Source: an uncultured Planctomycetaceae bacterium
GTDB lineage: Bacteria > Planctomycetota > Planctomycetia > Pirellulales > Pirellulaceae
NCBI GenBank assembly: GCA_937967755.1
Contig: CALBTA010000568.1
Span: forward strand, 1 to 13,424
Reading direction: 5' to 3'
DNA: 13,424 bases
Each line of letters starts with the position of its first letter. The stretch's first letter is position 1. The translations under genes and the position numbers were made by a program. Positions 1-7,194 of the stretch are shown here, piece by piece. Under the pieces are notes generated by a model, which ran no database searches, was not told the DNA's origin, and worked only from the letters and a program-made list of their open reading frames with translations.

Positions 1-345
1 GCCCCCCCAATCGCCCCCGGCGGTCGGCGCAGCGCCAAATTGTGTCCCTCCGCCCCCATACACGCCGCCAGCTGTGTAAGACGTGTTCACAACCGGCGCA
101 GTCGTCGCGGGCTGCGCCCAACTTGCCGTTTGCACGCCGTAGTTGTTGTATGGGCTGGCCGCATACTGTGTCGCCGAAGGCACAGGGCGATAGGCCGCAA
201 TCGGCGTGACGCTGCTGGCCGATGGGTAGTACGTCACCAGCGACGGGCGGTACGTTCCAATCACTTGGGCCTGCGAAAGCGAAGCAGTGCAAGTAGCGAT
301 GGCAACCGCGGCAAGCGTTGTAAAAATGAGAGTTCGGTAAGTCAT
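1..345 (-). CDS. Secreted Tyr/Pro/Ala-rich protein, N-terminal part (cut by window edge)
   Basis: This open frame begins at the ATG complementary to 343-345 and runs without a stop through the left edge, so only the first 115 residues are visible. Residues 1-26 form a good Sec signal peptide: Arg4, a hydrophobic core (LIFTTLAAVAIA), then SQA before Q27 as a likely signal peptidase I site. C19 is preceded by Thr, which makes a lipoprotein cleavage unlikely. The mature part is low complexity and rich in Tyr, Pro, Ala, Ser, Thr and Gly, with motifs such as YRPSLVTYYPS and AAYRPVPSATQYAA and a Gly-rich stretch near residue 98. No enzyme domain is recognisable. Tyr/Pro-rich exported proteins of this kind are common in planctomycetes, where they may be envelope or surface proteins; that role is inferred. 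A strong Shine-Dalgarno supports the start. The function is unknown. Confidence 0.75.
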   Translation of the reverse strand, partial: MTYRTLIFTTLAAVAIATCTASLSQAQVIGTYRPSLVTYYPSASSVTPIAAYRPVPSATQYAASPYNNYGVQTASWAQPATTAPVVNTSYTAGGVYGGGGTQFGAAPTAGGDWGG

Positions 346-349
346 GGCG

Positions 350-358
350 TCCTTCCTT
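350..358 (-). promoter_or_regulatory. Ribosome binding site of the Tyr/Pro-rich secreted protein
   Basis: On the minus strand AAGGAAGGA lies 4 bases before the ATG at 345, with its first AGG about 9 bases away. It fixes the start of the edge-truncated gene. Confidence 0.6.
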
Positions 359-871
359 TTGTGTTTGGGGGGAACTTCCTGTCGTGCCTCTCTCCTTGAT
401 AGGCAGTGGAAGTATTTTGCAACGCGCGTGCCAAGGGGCAATTGCGCTTGTTGATTTTTCAGGTCGTGTCGCTGACAGCATTGCGCGCATTGTTCAGCAA
501 CCTGTTCCCGCTGAACAACTTACCGGGTGGCATTCACCGCCTGCACAGCGACGCATCGTCAAATTGCTATCAACTGGTCAGTGCGCAGAATCGAATTCAG
601 GCGCGCTGTGGTTGTTCTCAATCTGACAACACTGGTCTCACTTCGATCACAGGTTGGCCACTACCGGTCGCCGCAGACGGCTGGGCAGACCTTGACGGTT
701 GTGTCGGCCAAACGCAGCGCACCGCTTGAAACTCAATCGCGTTGCGCAAGCGCAGGCATTGCAACGATGGCTAGCTTTCGCTGTGGTACGATGTTCGAAG
801 AGAGAGAACGCGTACTTACGCTCTACAACCCTTGGCAGTCAAGAACGGTTTAATAGCTTCGCCGCCAACGA
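359..871. other. Intergenic stretch without a recognisable gene
   Basis: About 510 bp separate the ribosome binding site of the left-edge gene from the Uma2 stop codon. Three short plus-strand open frames overlap each other here (384-626, 406-729, 527-853). None has a convincing ribosome site or a recognisable protein, and the minus strand holds no long frame. The 5' leader and promoter of the left-edge gene must lie here. A weak candidate on the minus strand is TTGCAA, 15 bases, then TATCAA (about 398-424), too poor to call. A 6-bp stem (TTCGCC/GGCGAA, about 859-880) spans the Uma2 stop without a following T-run. I see no tRNA, no repeat array and no clear terminator. Confidence 0.5.
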
Positions 872-1438
872 TTAGGCGAACAGTTCACGGGGAGTGATCG
901 AAACGTCCGGAAACGCCGCGATGGCAAGCGGAGCATCGGGATCGCTATGGCGGCGCACTTCTTGATAACCCTCGTCCGAAGGTCCGGTGTACACTTCAAT
1001 CACCTGCTCGTCCGGAACGACAATCCAAAACTCCGGCACACCCGCTTCGGCATAGACAGCCCCTTTTTCGCGGTCGAGTTCACGTGACGTGATGGCAACC
1101 TCGATGATGAATTCAGCGGAGCCGGGGTGCGAGTCTTCGAAATCTTCATCCGAACCCGCCACGATCGCCAGGTCAGGTTCTGGTTCCGAGTCAGCGAACG
1201 TTAGCGGTTCTTCCTTGCGAACGTGGTATCCGCTCCACGATCGCTGGCTTAGCCATTTAAACAGGCGCCGTACGACAATCACATGGCTGGGCGAACGGGT
1301 CATCTTTTCAATTACAACTCCACGCAAGAGTTCCGTTGATTCCTGCACGACACCCGATGCCGAGAGGCGGTGGTATTGCTCCACGCTCATCGGCATGACC
1401 ATGTCGCGAACCGCCGGTTTTTCGAGGATTTGAATCAT
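872..1438 (-). CDS. Uma2 family endonuclease-fold protein (DUF820)
   Basis: This 188-residue protein has the usual length and layout of the Uma2/DUF820 family, which has a PD-(D/E)XK restriction-endonuclease-like fold. Visible features are MSVEQYHRL at 17-25, an ELLRG strand at 36-40, E77 in RKEEPL, PDLAIV with D89, the core IIEV with E113, then LDREKGAVYAEAG with D122, K125 and Y129, and GVPEFWIV at 133-140. D89, E113 and the following Lys fit the nuclease core, so the active site looks intact. The biological role of these proteins is poorly known. They occur as many paralogues in planctomycetes and cyanobacteria, and mobile-element or defence links have been suggested but not settled. The gene is probably monocistronic, with its own extended -10 promoter about 60 bp upstream. 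The nearest ribosome-site match, GGAG, lies 12 bases from the ATG, so the start is less certain than the family call. Confidence 0.88.
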   Translation of the reverse strand: MIQILEKPAVRDMVMPMSVEQYHRLSASGVVQESTELLRGVVIEKMTRSPSHVIVVRRLFKWLSQRSWSGYHVRKEEPLTFADSEPEPDLAIVAGSDEDFEDSHPGSAEFIIEVAITSRELDREKGAVYAEAGVPEFWIVVPDEQVIEVYTGPSDEGYQEVRRHSDPDAPLAIAAFPDVSITPRELFA

Positions 1439-1494
1439 GGTACGCGCAAGCTCCGCAGCTTTTCCTTCTACGTTGGAGTTTTATCTCTTCATTC

Positions 1495-1503
1495 ATTATA
1501 CCA
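1495..1503 (-). promoter_or_regulatory. Extended -10 promoter, probably for the Uma2 gene
   Basis: The minus strand reads TGG followed by a perfect TATAAT (1500 down to 1495), matching the extended -10 form TG-N-TATAAT. No good -35 is present at 17 bases, which extended -10 promoters can tolerate. Initiation would fall near 1488 and give a leader of about 50 bases before the Uma2 ATG at 1438. The site lies between the hairpin repeat and the gene. Confidence 0.45.
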
Positions 1504-1534
1504 TCGTCAATCGTTGCGGGGTAACCGACATAAG

Positions 1535-1582
1535 CGACGCAGAGCGTCGGGGCATGGCGCTCCCACGCAGAGCGTGGGAGCG
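1535..1582. repeat. REP-like double hairpin (GACGCAGAGCGTC / CACGCAGAGCGTG type)
   Basis: Two neighbouring perfect hairpins share the core ACGCAGAGCGT. The first has stem CGACGC/GCGTCG (1535-1540 and 1544-1549) around an AGA loop. The second has an 11-bp stem (1558-1568 and 1572-1582) around an AGA loop. They begin 31 bases downstream of the symporter stop codon. There is no T-run, so this is a REP/BIME-like repeat rather than a classic terminator, though it could protect the 3' end of the symporter transcript. Repeats with the core CCCACGCAGAGCGTGGG are, from memory, widespread in planctomycetes and several other phyla and often cause false gene calls containing PRSAWER. Confidence 0.75.
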
Positions 1583-1613
1583 AGTCCTTGCGAATTGTCC
1601 CATACAAGCCGGT

Positions 1614-3107
1614 CTACATCACCGCCGAATCTTCACTCGGCAGATTCGGGAAGACGGGCCGCGGGATGTCGATGGCGTTGTCGGCGTTCATCTCGCCCGA
1701 CTTGTAGCGGGCCCAATAGTCGTTCAGCGCCCGCTTCACTTTCCCGGAGAGCAAGACGCATCCCAAAATATTCGGGAAGGCCATGCAGAGGATCATGATG
1801 TCGGTGAACGTCAGTACCGCACCGAGGTTGACGACCGAACCGATGAACACACAGACCAGAAACAGCAGCTTGAAAACCAGCCCGCTGCGGCGGCCGAACA
1901 AAAACTCCCATGCCTTCAGCCCATAGTAGCTCCAGCTAATCATCGTGCTGAAGGCGAACAGGAACACCGCGACGCTCAGCACGTAGGGGAACCAACGCAG
2001 CACGCTGCCGAAAGCCTGGCTGGTCAGCGCCGCCCCTTCGATGCCCTCCATCGCCGGGTTCGTCGTGACGCCGGTGATCAGCACGACCAACGCGGTCATC
2101 AGGCAGATCACGATGGTATCGATGAACGGGCCGAGCAGCGCCACGATCCCTTCGCGGACCGGCTCTTTCGTTTTCGCGGCCGCGTGCGCAATCGCAGCGG
2201 AACCGACGCCGGCTTCGTTCGAGAAGACCGCCCGTTGCACGCCGATCACCAGCACGCCGACCAAACCGCCGAAGCCGGCTTTGAGCGAGAACGCTTCGGT
2301 CACAATTTGGCTCAGCAGCGCGGGCACGAGCGACGCGTTGGAAATGATTACAAACAACGACGCGACGATATAGATGCCGCACATCAGCGGGACAATCCGG
2401 CTGGTCGCTTTACCGATGCGCTTGATGCCGCCGATGATCACCGCTCCGACCAATCCGGCCAGCAGCAGCCCGTAAATCCACGCGAAGCCGGTCACATCAA
2501 TGCCGGTCGCGTCGGTCACGGTCGCGGCGATCAGGCCGAACGATTGATTGGCTTGAAACATGTTCCCGCCGCCCAGGCAACCGCCGATACACAACAGGGC
2601 GAACATGAAACCGAGCACCTTGCCCAACGGCCCTAAGCGCATTTCCTTCAGGCCGTCGTTGAGGTAAATCATCGGCCCGCCGGTGACGGTGCCGTCTTTG
2701 TCGACGCGGCGGTACATTTGGGCCAGCGTGCATTCGACAAACTTGCTGGTCATGCCGAAAAACCCGGCCAGCAGCATCCAGAAGACCGCGCCGGCTCCGC
2801 CCATCGTGACCGCGATCGTCACACCGGCGATGTTGCCCAAACCAACGGTTGCCGAAAGCGCGGAAGTCAGGGCCTGAAAATGCGTCACCTCGCCCTTCTC
2901 TTTTGGGTTATCGAATTTTCCACGGACAACATCCAGCGCGTGGCGAAATGCCCGCAGATTGATGAAGCCCATCCGCAGCGTGAAGAACAACGCCCCGGCA
3001 ATCAGCCACATCACGATCAGCGGCATGCCAGTTCCGAAATCAAAGAACAAAATCCCGGCTGAAAATTCAACCAGCCGCGAGAACATGTTGTCGAGTGCTT
3101 GGATCAT
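1614..3107 (-). CDS. Sodium:alanine/glycine symporter, AGCS family
   Basis: A 497-residue inner-membrane protein of the alanine-or-glycine:cation symporter family (AGCS, TC 2.A.25), which imports small neutral amino acids with Na+ or H+. It has about ten or eleven hydrophobic segments. The family core is clear: HFQALTSALSATVGLGNIAG at 76-95, GGAGAVFWM at 103-111, TGGPMIYL at 142-149, FSNEAGVGSAAIAHAA at 295-310 and the helix after EPVREG at 315-320. The length is normal and it looks intact. The ATG at 3107 is preferred over one at 3164 because AAGGGG lies 8 bases upstream and the shorter protein starts like its family (MIQALDN). The exact amino acid cannot be read from sequence. The gene lies 265 bp downstream of the oxoprolinase on the same strand, so it may be cotranscribed or have its own promoter. 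No clear promoter or terminator was found in that gap. Confidence 0.93.
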   Translation of the reverse strand: MIQALDNMFSRLVEFSAGILFFDFGTGMPLIVMWLIAGALFFTLRMGFINLRAFRHALDVVRGKFDNPKEKGEVTHFQALTSALSATVGLGNIAGVTIAVTMGGAGAVFWMLLAGFFGMTSKFVECTLAQMYRRVDKDGTVTGGPMIYLNDGLKEMRLGPLGKVLGFMFALLCIGGCLGGGNMFQANQSFGLIAATVTDATGIDVTGFAWIYGLLLAGLVGAVIIGGIKRIGKATSRIVPLMCGIYIVASLFVIISNASLVPALLSQIVTEAFSLKAGFGGLVGVLVIGVQRAVFSNEAGVGSAAIAHAAAKTKEPVREGIVALLGPFIDTIVICLMTALVVLITGVTTNPAMEGIEGAALTSQAFGSVLRWFPYVLSVAVFLFAFSTMISWSYYGLKAWEFLFGRRSGLVFKLLFLVCVFIGSVVNLGAVLTFTDIMILCMAFPNILGCVLLSGKVKRALNDYWARYKSGEMNADNAIDIPRPVFPNLPSEDSAVM

Positions 3108-3115
3108 GGTCAATT

Positions 3116-3121
3116 CCCCTT
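3116..3121 (-). promoter_or_regulatory. Ribosome binding site deciding the symporter start
   Basis: On the minus strand AAGGGG sits 8 bases before the ATG at 3107. The longer alternative start at 3164 would place this site inside the coding region and would add 19 residues not typical of the family. Confidence 0.6.
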
Positions 3122-3372
3122 GTGGAACGGAAGTTTGAACTGAAACGTAGGGGCTTCTAGCCACCGCATCGTCGCTCTTCGCTCCTCGAAAGGCACTTTG
3201 CTTGCGGTGCGAATAGCAACAATCGGATCGTCAATTCACCTACGCGGTGGCGGGATGGTTGTTACAACTTTTATTCAGCCTTGAGCCCCGTTGGCGCAGC
3301 CAAACGACTTCGCGCACAGGTGCGTACCAACTACATGGCCAAAGAAGGTAACGCAGCCGACAAGCAATCCGA

Positions 3373-6300
3373 CTACTCCGCTTCCACCGCGCACCCGAAT
3401 CCACCGCCGCCCGGGGTTGAATTGGTTAGCACGTCGCCGGGTTGGACTTCGATTTGTGCCTTGGCGGGCAGCGCAATCTCCTCATCGCTGCCGGCGCGTT
3501 GGAGTGTATTGACGCCCAGCGCCCCCGGCGATCCTCCTTCCAGTCCAAACGGCGCGTATGGCCCGCGGCGTTCGGTCAGCAGCGAAACTTTTAGCGGCCG
3601 CAGGAATTCGATCTGGCGAATGATGCCGTCGCCGCCGTGGCGTTTGCCCGCGCCGCCGGAGCCGCGGCGGACGCGGAACGCCCGAATGCGAACCGGGTAG
3701 CGATGTTCGATCACCTCGGGGTCGGTCAGCCGGGTGTTGGTCATGTGAGTATGCACCGCGCTGGCCCCGTCGGCGTCGGCCGTCGCCCCGCTGCCACCGC
3801 CAATCGTCTCGTAGTAACCGAACGTGTCGTCGCCAAAGGTGAAGTTGTTCATCGTACCTTGACTGGCGGCGGCCAACCCTAAAGCACCAAACAACACGTC
3901 AACCACCCGCGACGAAGTTTCCACGTTACCGCCCACCACCGCGGCGCAGCGCGACGGGTCTTCGTGAGCCGGCGGGTTCAACAGGCACTCGGGCAGAATG
4001 ATCTCCACCGGGCTAAGCACGCCGCCGTTGAGCGGAATGTCTTCGGCCAGCAAACAGCGGAACGTATACATCACAGCCGCGGTGACGATGCCCCGGTTGG
4101 CATTCAGGTTGCCGTCGATCACCGGCCCCGTGCCGGTAAAGTCAACAACGGCCGCATCGCCGGTGATCGTAATCTGCACACAAACCGGCGAGCCGTCGTC
4201 CAGGTGGTCGGTGAACTGGTAAACACCATCAGGCATGACAGCCAGCGCCAGCCGCACTTTGTCCGCCGCGGCCTGCTGAATGTGGTCCATGTAGGCGTGG
4301 ACAACCGGCAGCGCGTAACTGGCAACCAGTTCACCCAACAGAGCAGCTCCGCGATGGTTGGCGGCCACCTGCGCGGCGATGTCGGCCATGTTCTCATCAA
4401 CCGCCCGCGTCGGGTGTTGCGCATCGAGCAGCAACCGCCGCAGCGCCGCTTCGCGGGACTCGCCAGCGTCCATCAGTTTGAAGCCCTGAATCAACACCCC
4501 TTCGTCGGCAAGCGTCTTCGACATCGGCGGCAAACTGCCGGGTGTGATGCCGCCGATTTCCGCATGGTGGGCACGGCTGGCGGAAAAGAAGATCAATTTG
4601 CCGGTCGCGGTATCATGAATTGGCGTAACGACTGTCACATCGGGCAAATGCGAACCGCCGCGGAACGGGTCGTTCGTGACGAACACATCGCCCGGTTGCA
4701 TGTTGGGGTTGTCGCTTAGAATCGAACGCACGGTTTCCCCCATCGCGCCCAAGTGGACCGGCACGTGCGGAGCGTTGGCGACCAACTCTCCAGCGGGTGA
4801 AAAGATCGCGCAGCTAAAGTCGAGCCGCTCCTTCACGTTGGTCGAAAACGCGGTCCGCCGCAGCGTCGTACCCATCTGCTCGGCGATGGACGCGAATTGA
4901 TTGTTGAACACTTCCAGCATCACCGGGTCGGCTTCGCTGGAAATCGATCGCGACTTCTCTTCGCCCACGTCGCGAATCAGCAGTTCGCCCCGCTCGGTCA
5001 CTTCGGCTGTAAAGCCTGGTTCAATGACGATGGTGGAAGTCACTTCGCATACAATCGCCGGGCCGACTAGCTGATCGCCGGCGTGCAGATCCTCGCGCTG
5101 GAAGATGCCTGTCTCGTGATGCGCACCGTCGAACCAGACTTGTTTCGTCGAACCCGGCACGGCTTCGCGCGCGACGACTTTTTGCGCGGCAACCGCCGCT
5201 CGCCGGCTTCGCCCCACAACTTCCACCCGCGCCGCGACAACCTCCACCGACTGACCTTTGCGAACGAACCCAAATAATTGCTGGTGCAATTTTTCAAATG
5301 CAACAACATAGTCACCGTCATCGGGCTGCGGCACGTCGATGGCAGCTTCCGCACCAAAGTAGCGCATGTCCAACGTGCGGCGCGCGCGTTCGATCTGATC
5401 TTTCGCGACGCCTTGCTGCAAAACCTCGGCTGTCGCTTGTTGTTCCAATTCGGCGAAGACGCTTTCCAGCTTCGTGGCATTGGCCCGGTTGTACTCTTCC
5501 AAGACGCTCGATTGGGCGAAGCGGCGGGTGTCGGCTAGGCCGATGCCGTAGGCGCTCAAGATTCCCGCCCAAGGGTGAACGAGAATGTTCTTGATGCCCA
5601 ATTCCCGCGAGATCGCGCACGCATGCTGTGCACCCGCCCCGCCGAACGTGACCAGCAAGTGGTCTTGCGGGGCATACCCTTTGGCGAGGGACATGTTGCG
5701 GATGGCCCGCACCATATTGGCGTTGGCGATGCGGATGAAGCCTTCGGCAAGTTCGCTGGGCGTATAGTTCGACGGCGGGCCGAGCTGCCGGCAAAGCTGT
5801 GTGAGTTTCTTCTCGACCGCTTTCCGGTCCAGCGGAAAGGGAAAATGTTCTGGCAGGATTCTTCCCAACTGCAGGTTCATGTCGGTCACAGTCAGCGGGC
5901 CGCCGCGACCATAGCAAGCCGGTCCCGGGTCCGCCCCGGCGCTGGCGGGGCCGACGGTCAACTTCACCCCATCGAACCGGCAGATGCTTCCGCCGCCCGC
6001 CGCAACGGTTTCAATTGCCAACATCGGAGCGACGATCCGCACACCCGCCTTCATTGTTTCATACTCGCGGGCGAACTCGCCATCGAAGCGGGCAACGTCA
6101 GTGCTGGTCCCGCCCATGGCGAAGCCGATCGACTTGGAAAAACCGGCCCCCTGCGCGACACCCGACAACCCGATCACCCCGCCCGCCGGCCCGGAAAGCA
6201 CGCTGTCTTTTCCTGAAAAGTGATCGGCATCGATCAACCCGCCGGAGGAGGTCATGAGTTTCAGATCGCAGCCGGCCAGCGCTTCGCGCAACTCGGCAAT

Positions 6301-7188
6301 GTATTGGCGAAGCACCGGATTGAGATACGCATCGACGACGGTCGTATCGCCCCGCGCGACGATCTTGATCGATGGGGCGATGCGGCTGGACGTGCTGATT
6401 TCGGTAAAGCCGGCCTCACGGGCGATGCGCTCGACGGTTTGCTCATGCCGGGGATGGGCGTAAGCATGCAGCAGGCAGATCGCCAACGACTCGACGCCTG
6501 TTTGTTTCAGTTCGGTTAGTTGCTGTTGAACGAGCTGCTCATCCGGTGCTTGCAGAACCGTTCCATCGGCGGCGATTCGTTCGTTGACTTCAACGACTTT
6601 TTCGTAGAGCGGCTGCCGCTTTTCAATGGCGATGTCGAACAACCGCGGGCGATCTTGGTACCCAATCTCCAGCACGTCGGCAAAGCCGCGAGTTGTGACC
6701 AACGCGCTACGCGCGCCGCTGCGCGTGAGCAGGGCGTTGGTTCCTTTCGTCGTGCCGAGGCGAACCGTACAAGGCGGGATTGCGTCTTGCAGGCCAATTC
6801 CCAATAGATAGCGAATGCCCGAAATCGGCGCCGCTTCGCCAGAGTGCAACTGGTAACCCGCGCCTTCGTCGGCGAAATCTGGAAGCGGGCTTTCGAGCGT
6901 GAATGACCCTTGCGCACAGTCGAAGGCGATCACCCGCCCGCGGTACGATTTTCCCGAAGCCGCGTCGGAGATACCGACTTCGTACCCCAGCCAGAAATCA
7001 GGCGGATCACCCTGCCGCAGTGGGTCAACGAATTCGCTATCCCCAACGCGCCGCTGAAGCGAACCAATCGTAACGCCACTGCTAAGCAACTTGTGCGAAG
7101 CGAACCGCCCGTCGGCAAAGCGAACCAGGCAATCGGTAAACGTGCCACCGACGTCGATTGAAAATTCCGGCCGCTCCGCGTCGCTCAT
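3373..7188 (-). CDS. Fused 5-oxoprolinase / hydantoinase A+B family protein
   Basis: This 1271-residue protein joins the HyuA-like ATP-using half to the HyuB-like half, as in eukaryotic OPLAH (about 1288 residues) and some bacterial oxoprolinases. The family opens cyclic amides with ATP; 5-oxoprolinase makes L-glutamate from 5-oxo-L-proline. HyuA part: DVGGTFTD at 12-19, GTTKGTNALL at 145-154, LSGPAGGVIG at 331-340, MGGTSTDVARFDG at 358-370, and GGAGAQHACAISRELGI at 516-532. A linker region runs to about 750. The HyuB part starts near 755 (DPVMLEVFNNQFASIAEQMG) with VTNDPFRGGSHLPDV at 837-851 and ends with the Gly-rich STPGGGGFG tail. It is probably cytoplasmic, with no signal peptide. Residues about 38-130 form an extra segment not found in textbook OPLAH. 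The substrate could be 5-oxoproline, a hydantoin or another lactam. Its ATG overlaps the sulfatase stop (ATGA), with GGAG just upstream. Confidence 0.92.
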   Translation of the reverse strand: MSDAERPEFSIDVGGTFTDCLVRFADGRFASHKLLSSGVTIGSLQRRVGDSEFVDPLRQGDPPDFWLGYEVGISDAASGKSYRGRVIAFDCAQGSFTLESPLPDFADEGAGYQLHSGEAAPISGIRYLLGIGLQDAIPPCTVRLGTTKGTNALLTRSGARSALVTTRGFADVLEIGYQDRPRLFDIAIEKRQPLYEKVVEVNERIAADGTVLQAPDEQLVQQQLTELKQTGVESLAICLLHAYAHPRHEQTVERIAREAGFTEISTSSRIAPSIKIVARGDTTVVDAYLNPVLRQYIAELREALAGCDLKLMTSSGGLIDADHFSGKDSVLSGPAGGVIGLSGVAQGAGFSKSIGFAMGGTSTDVARFDGEFAREYETMKAGVRIVAPMLAIETVAAGGGSICRFDGVKLTVGPASAGADPGPACYGRGGPLTVTDMNLQLGRILPEHFPFPLDRKAVEKKLTQLCRQLGPPSNYTPSELAEGFIRIANANMVRAIRNMSLAKGYAPQDHLLVTFGGAGAQHACAISRELGIKNILVHPWAGILSAYGIGLADTRRFAQSSVLEEYNRANATKLESVFAELEQQATAEVLQQGVAKDQIERARRTLDMRYFGAEAAIDVPQPDDGDYVVAFEKLHQQLFGFVRKGQSVEVVAARVEVVGRSRRAAVAAQKVVAREAVPGSTKQVWFDGAHHETGIFQREDLHAGDQLVGPAIVCEVTSTIVIEPGFTAEVTERGELLIRDVGEEKSRSISSEADPVMLEVFNNQFASIAEQMGTTLRRTAFSTNVKERLDFSCAIFSPAGELVANAPHVPVHLGAMGETVRSILSDNPNMQPGDVFVTNDPFRGGSHLPDVTVVTPIHDTATGKLIFFSASRAHHAEIGGITPGSLPPMSKTLADEGVLIQGFKLMDAGESREAALRRLLLDAQHPTRAVDENMADIAAQVAANHRGAALLGELVASYALPVVHAYMDHIQQAAADKVRLALAVMPDGVYQFTDHLDDGSPVCVQITITGDAAVVDFTGTGPVIDGNLNANRGIVTAAVMYTFRCLLAEDIPLNGGVLSPVEIILPECLLNPPAHEDPSRCAAVVGGNVETSSRVVDVLFGALGLAAASQGTMNNFTFGDDTFGYYETIGGGSGATADADGASAVHTHMTNTRLTDPEVIEHRYPVRIRAFRVRRGSGGAGKRHGGDGIIRQIEFLRPLKVSLLTERRGPYAPFGLEGGSPGALGVNTLQRAGSDEEIALPAKAQIEVQPGDVLTNSTPGGGGFGCAVEAE

Positions 7189-7194
7189 TGCTCC
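7185..7194 (-). promoter_or_regulatory. ATGA stop/start overlap with GGAG: translational coupling site
   Basis: On the minus strand GGAGCAATGA contains a GGAG ribosome site, the oxoprolinase ATG (7188-7186) and the sulfatase TGA (7187-7185). This 4-base overlap typically lets terminating ribosomes restart on the next gene, so the two proteins are probably made together. Confidence 0.6.

Noticed and set aside
859..880. Possible terminator at the Uma2 stop (TTCGCC/GGCGAA)
   Set aside because: The stem has 6 bp with an 11-base loop, overlaps the stop codon and has no T-run.
1308..1607. 99-codon minus-strand frame containing PRSAWERHAPTLCV
   Set aside because: It is the translation of the REP-like repeat joined to an out-of-frame part of the Uma2 gene, a common false gene call.
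1437..2636. 399-codon open frame on the plus strand opposite the symporter
   Set aside because: Its product is a His/Arg/Asp/Gln-rich chain with no family resemblance, a typical shadow of a membrane protein gene read on the other strand.
3210..3235. Possible symporter promoter: TTGACG and TGCTATTCG on the minus strand
   Set aside because: The spacing is only 13 bases and the -10 matches poorly. The shared 9-mer ATTGACGAT with the Uma2 upstream region is probably chance.
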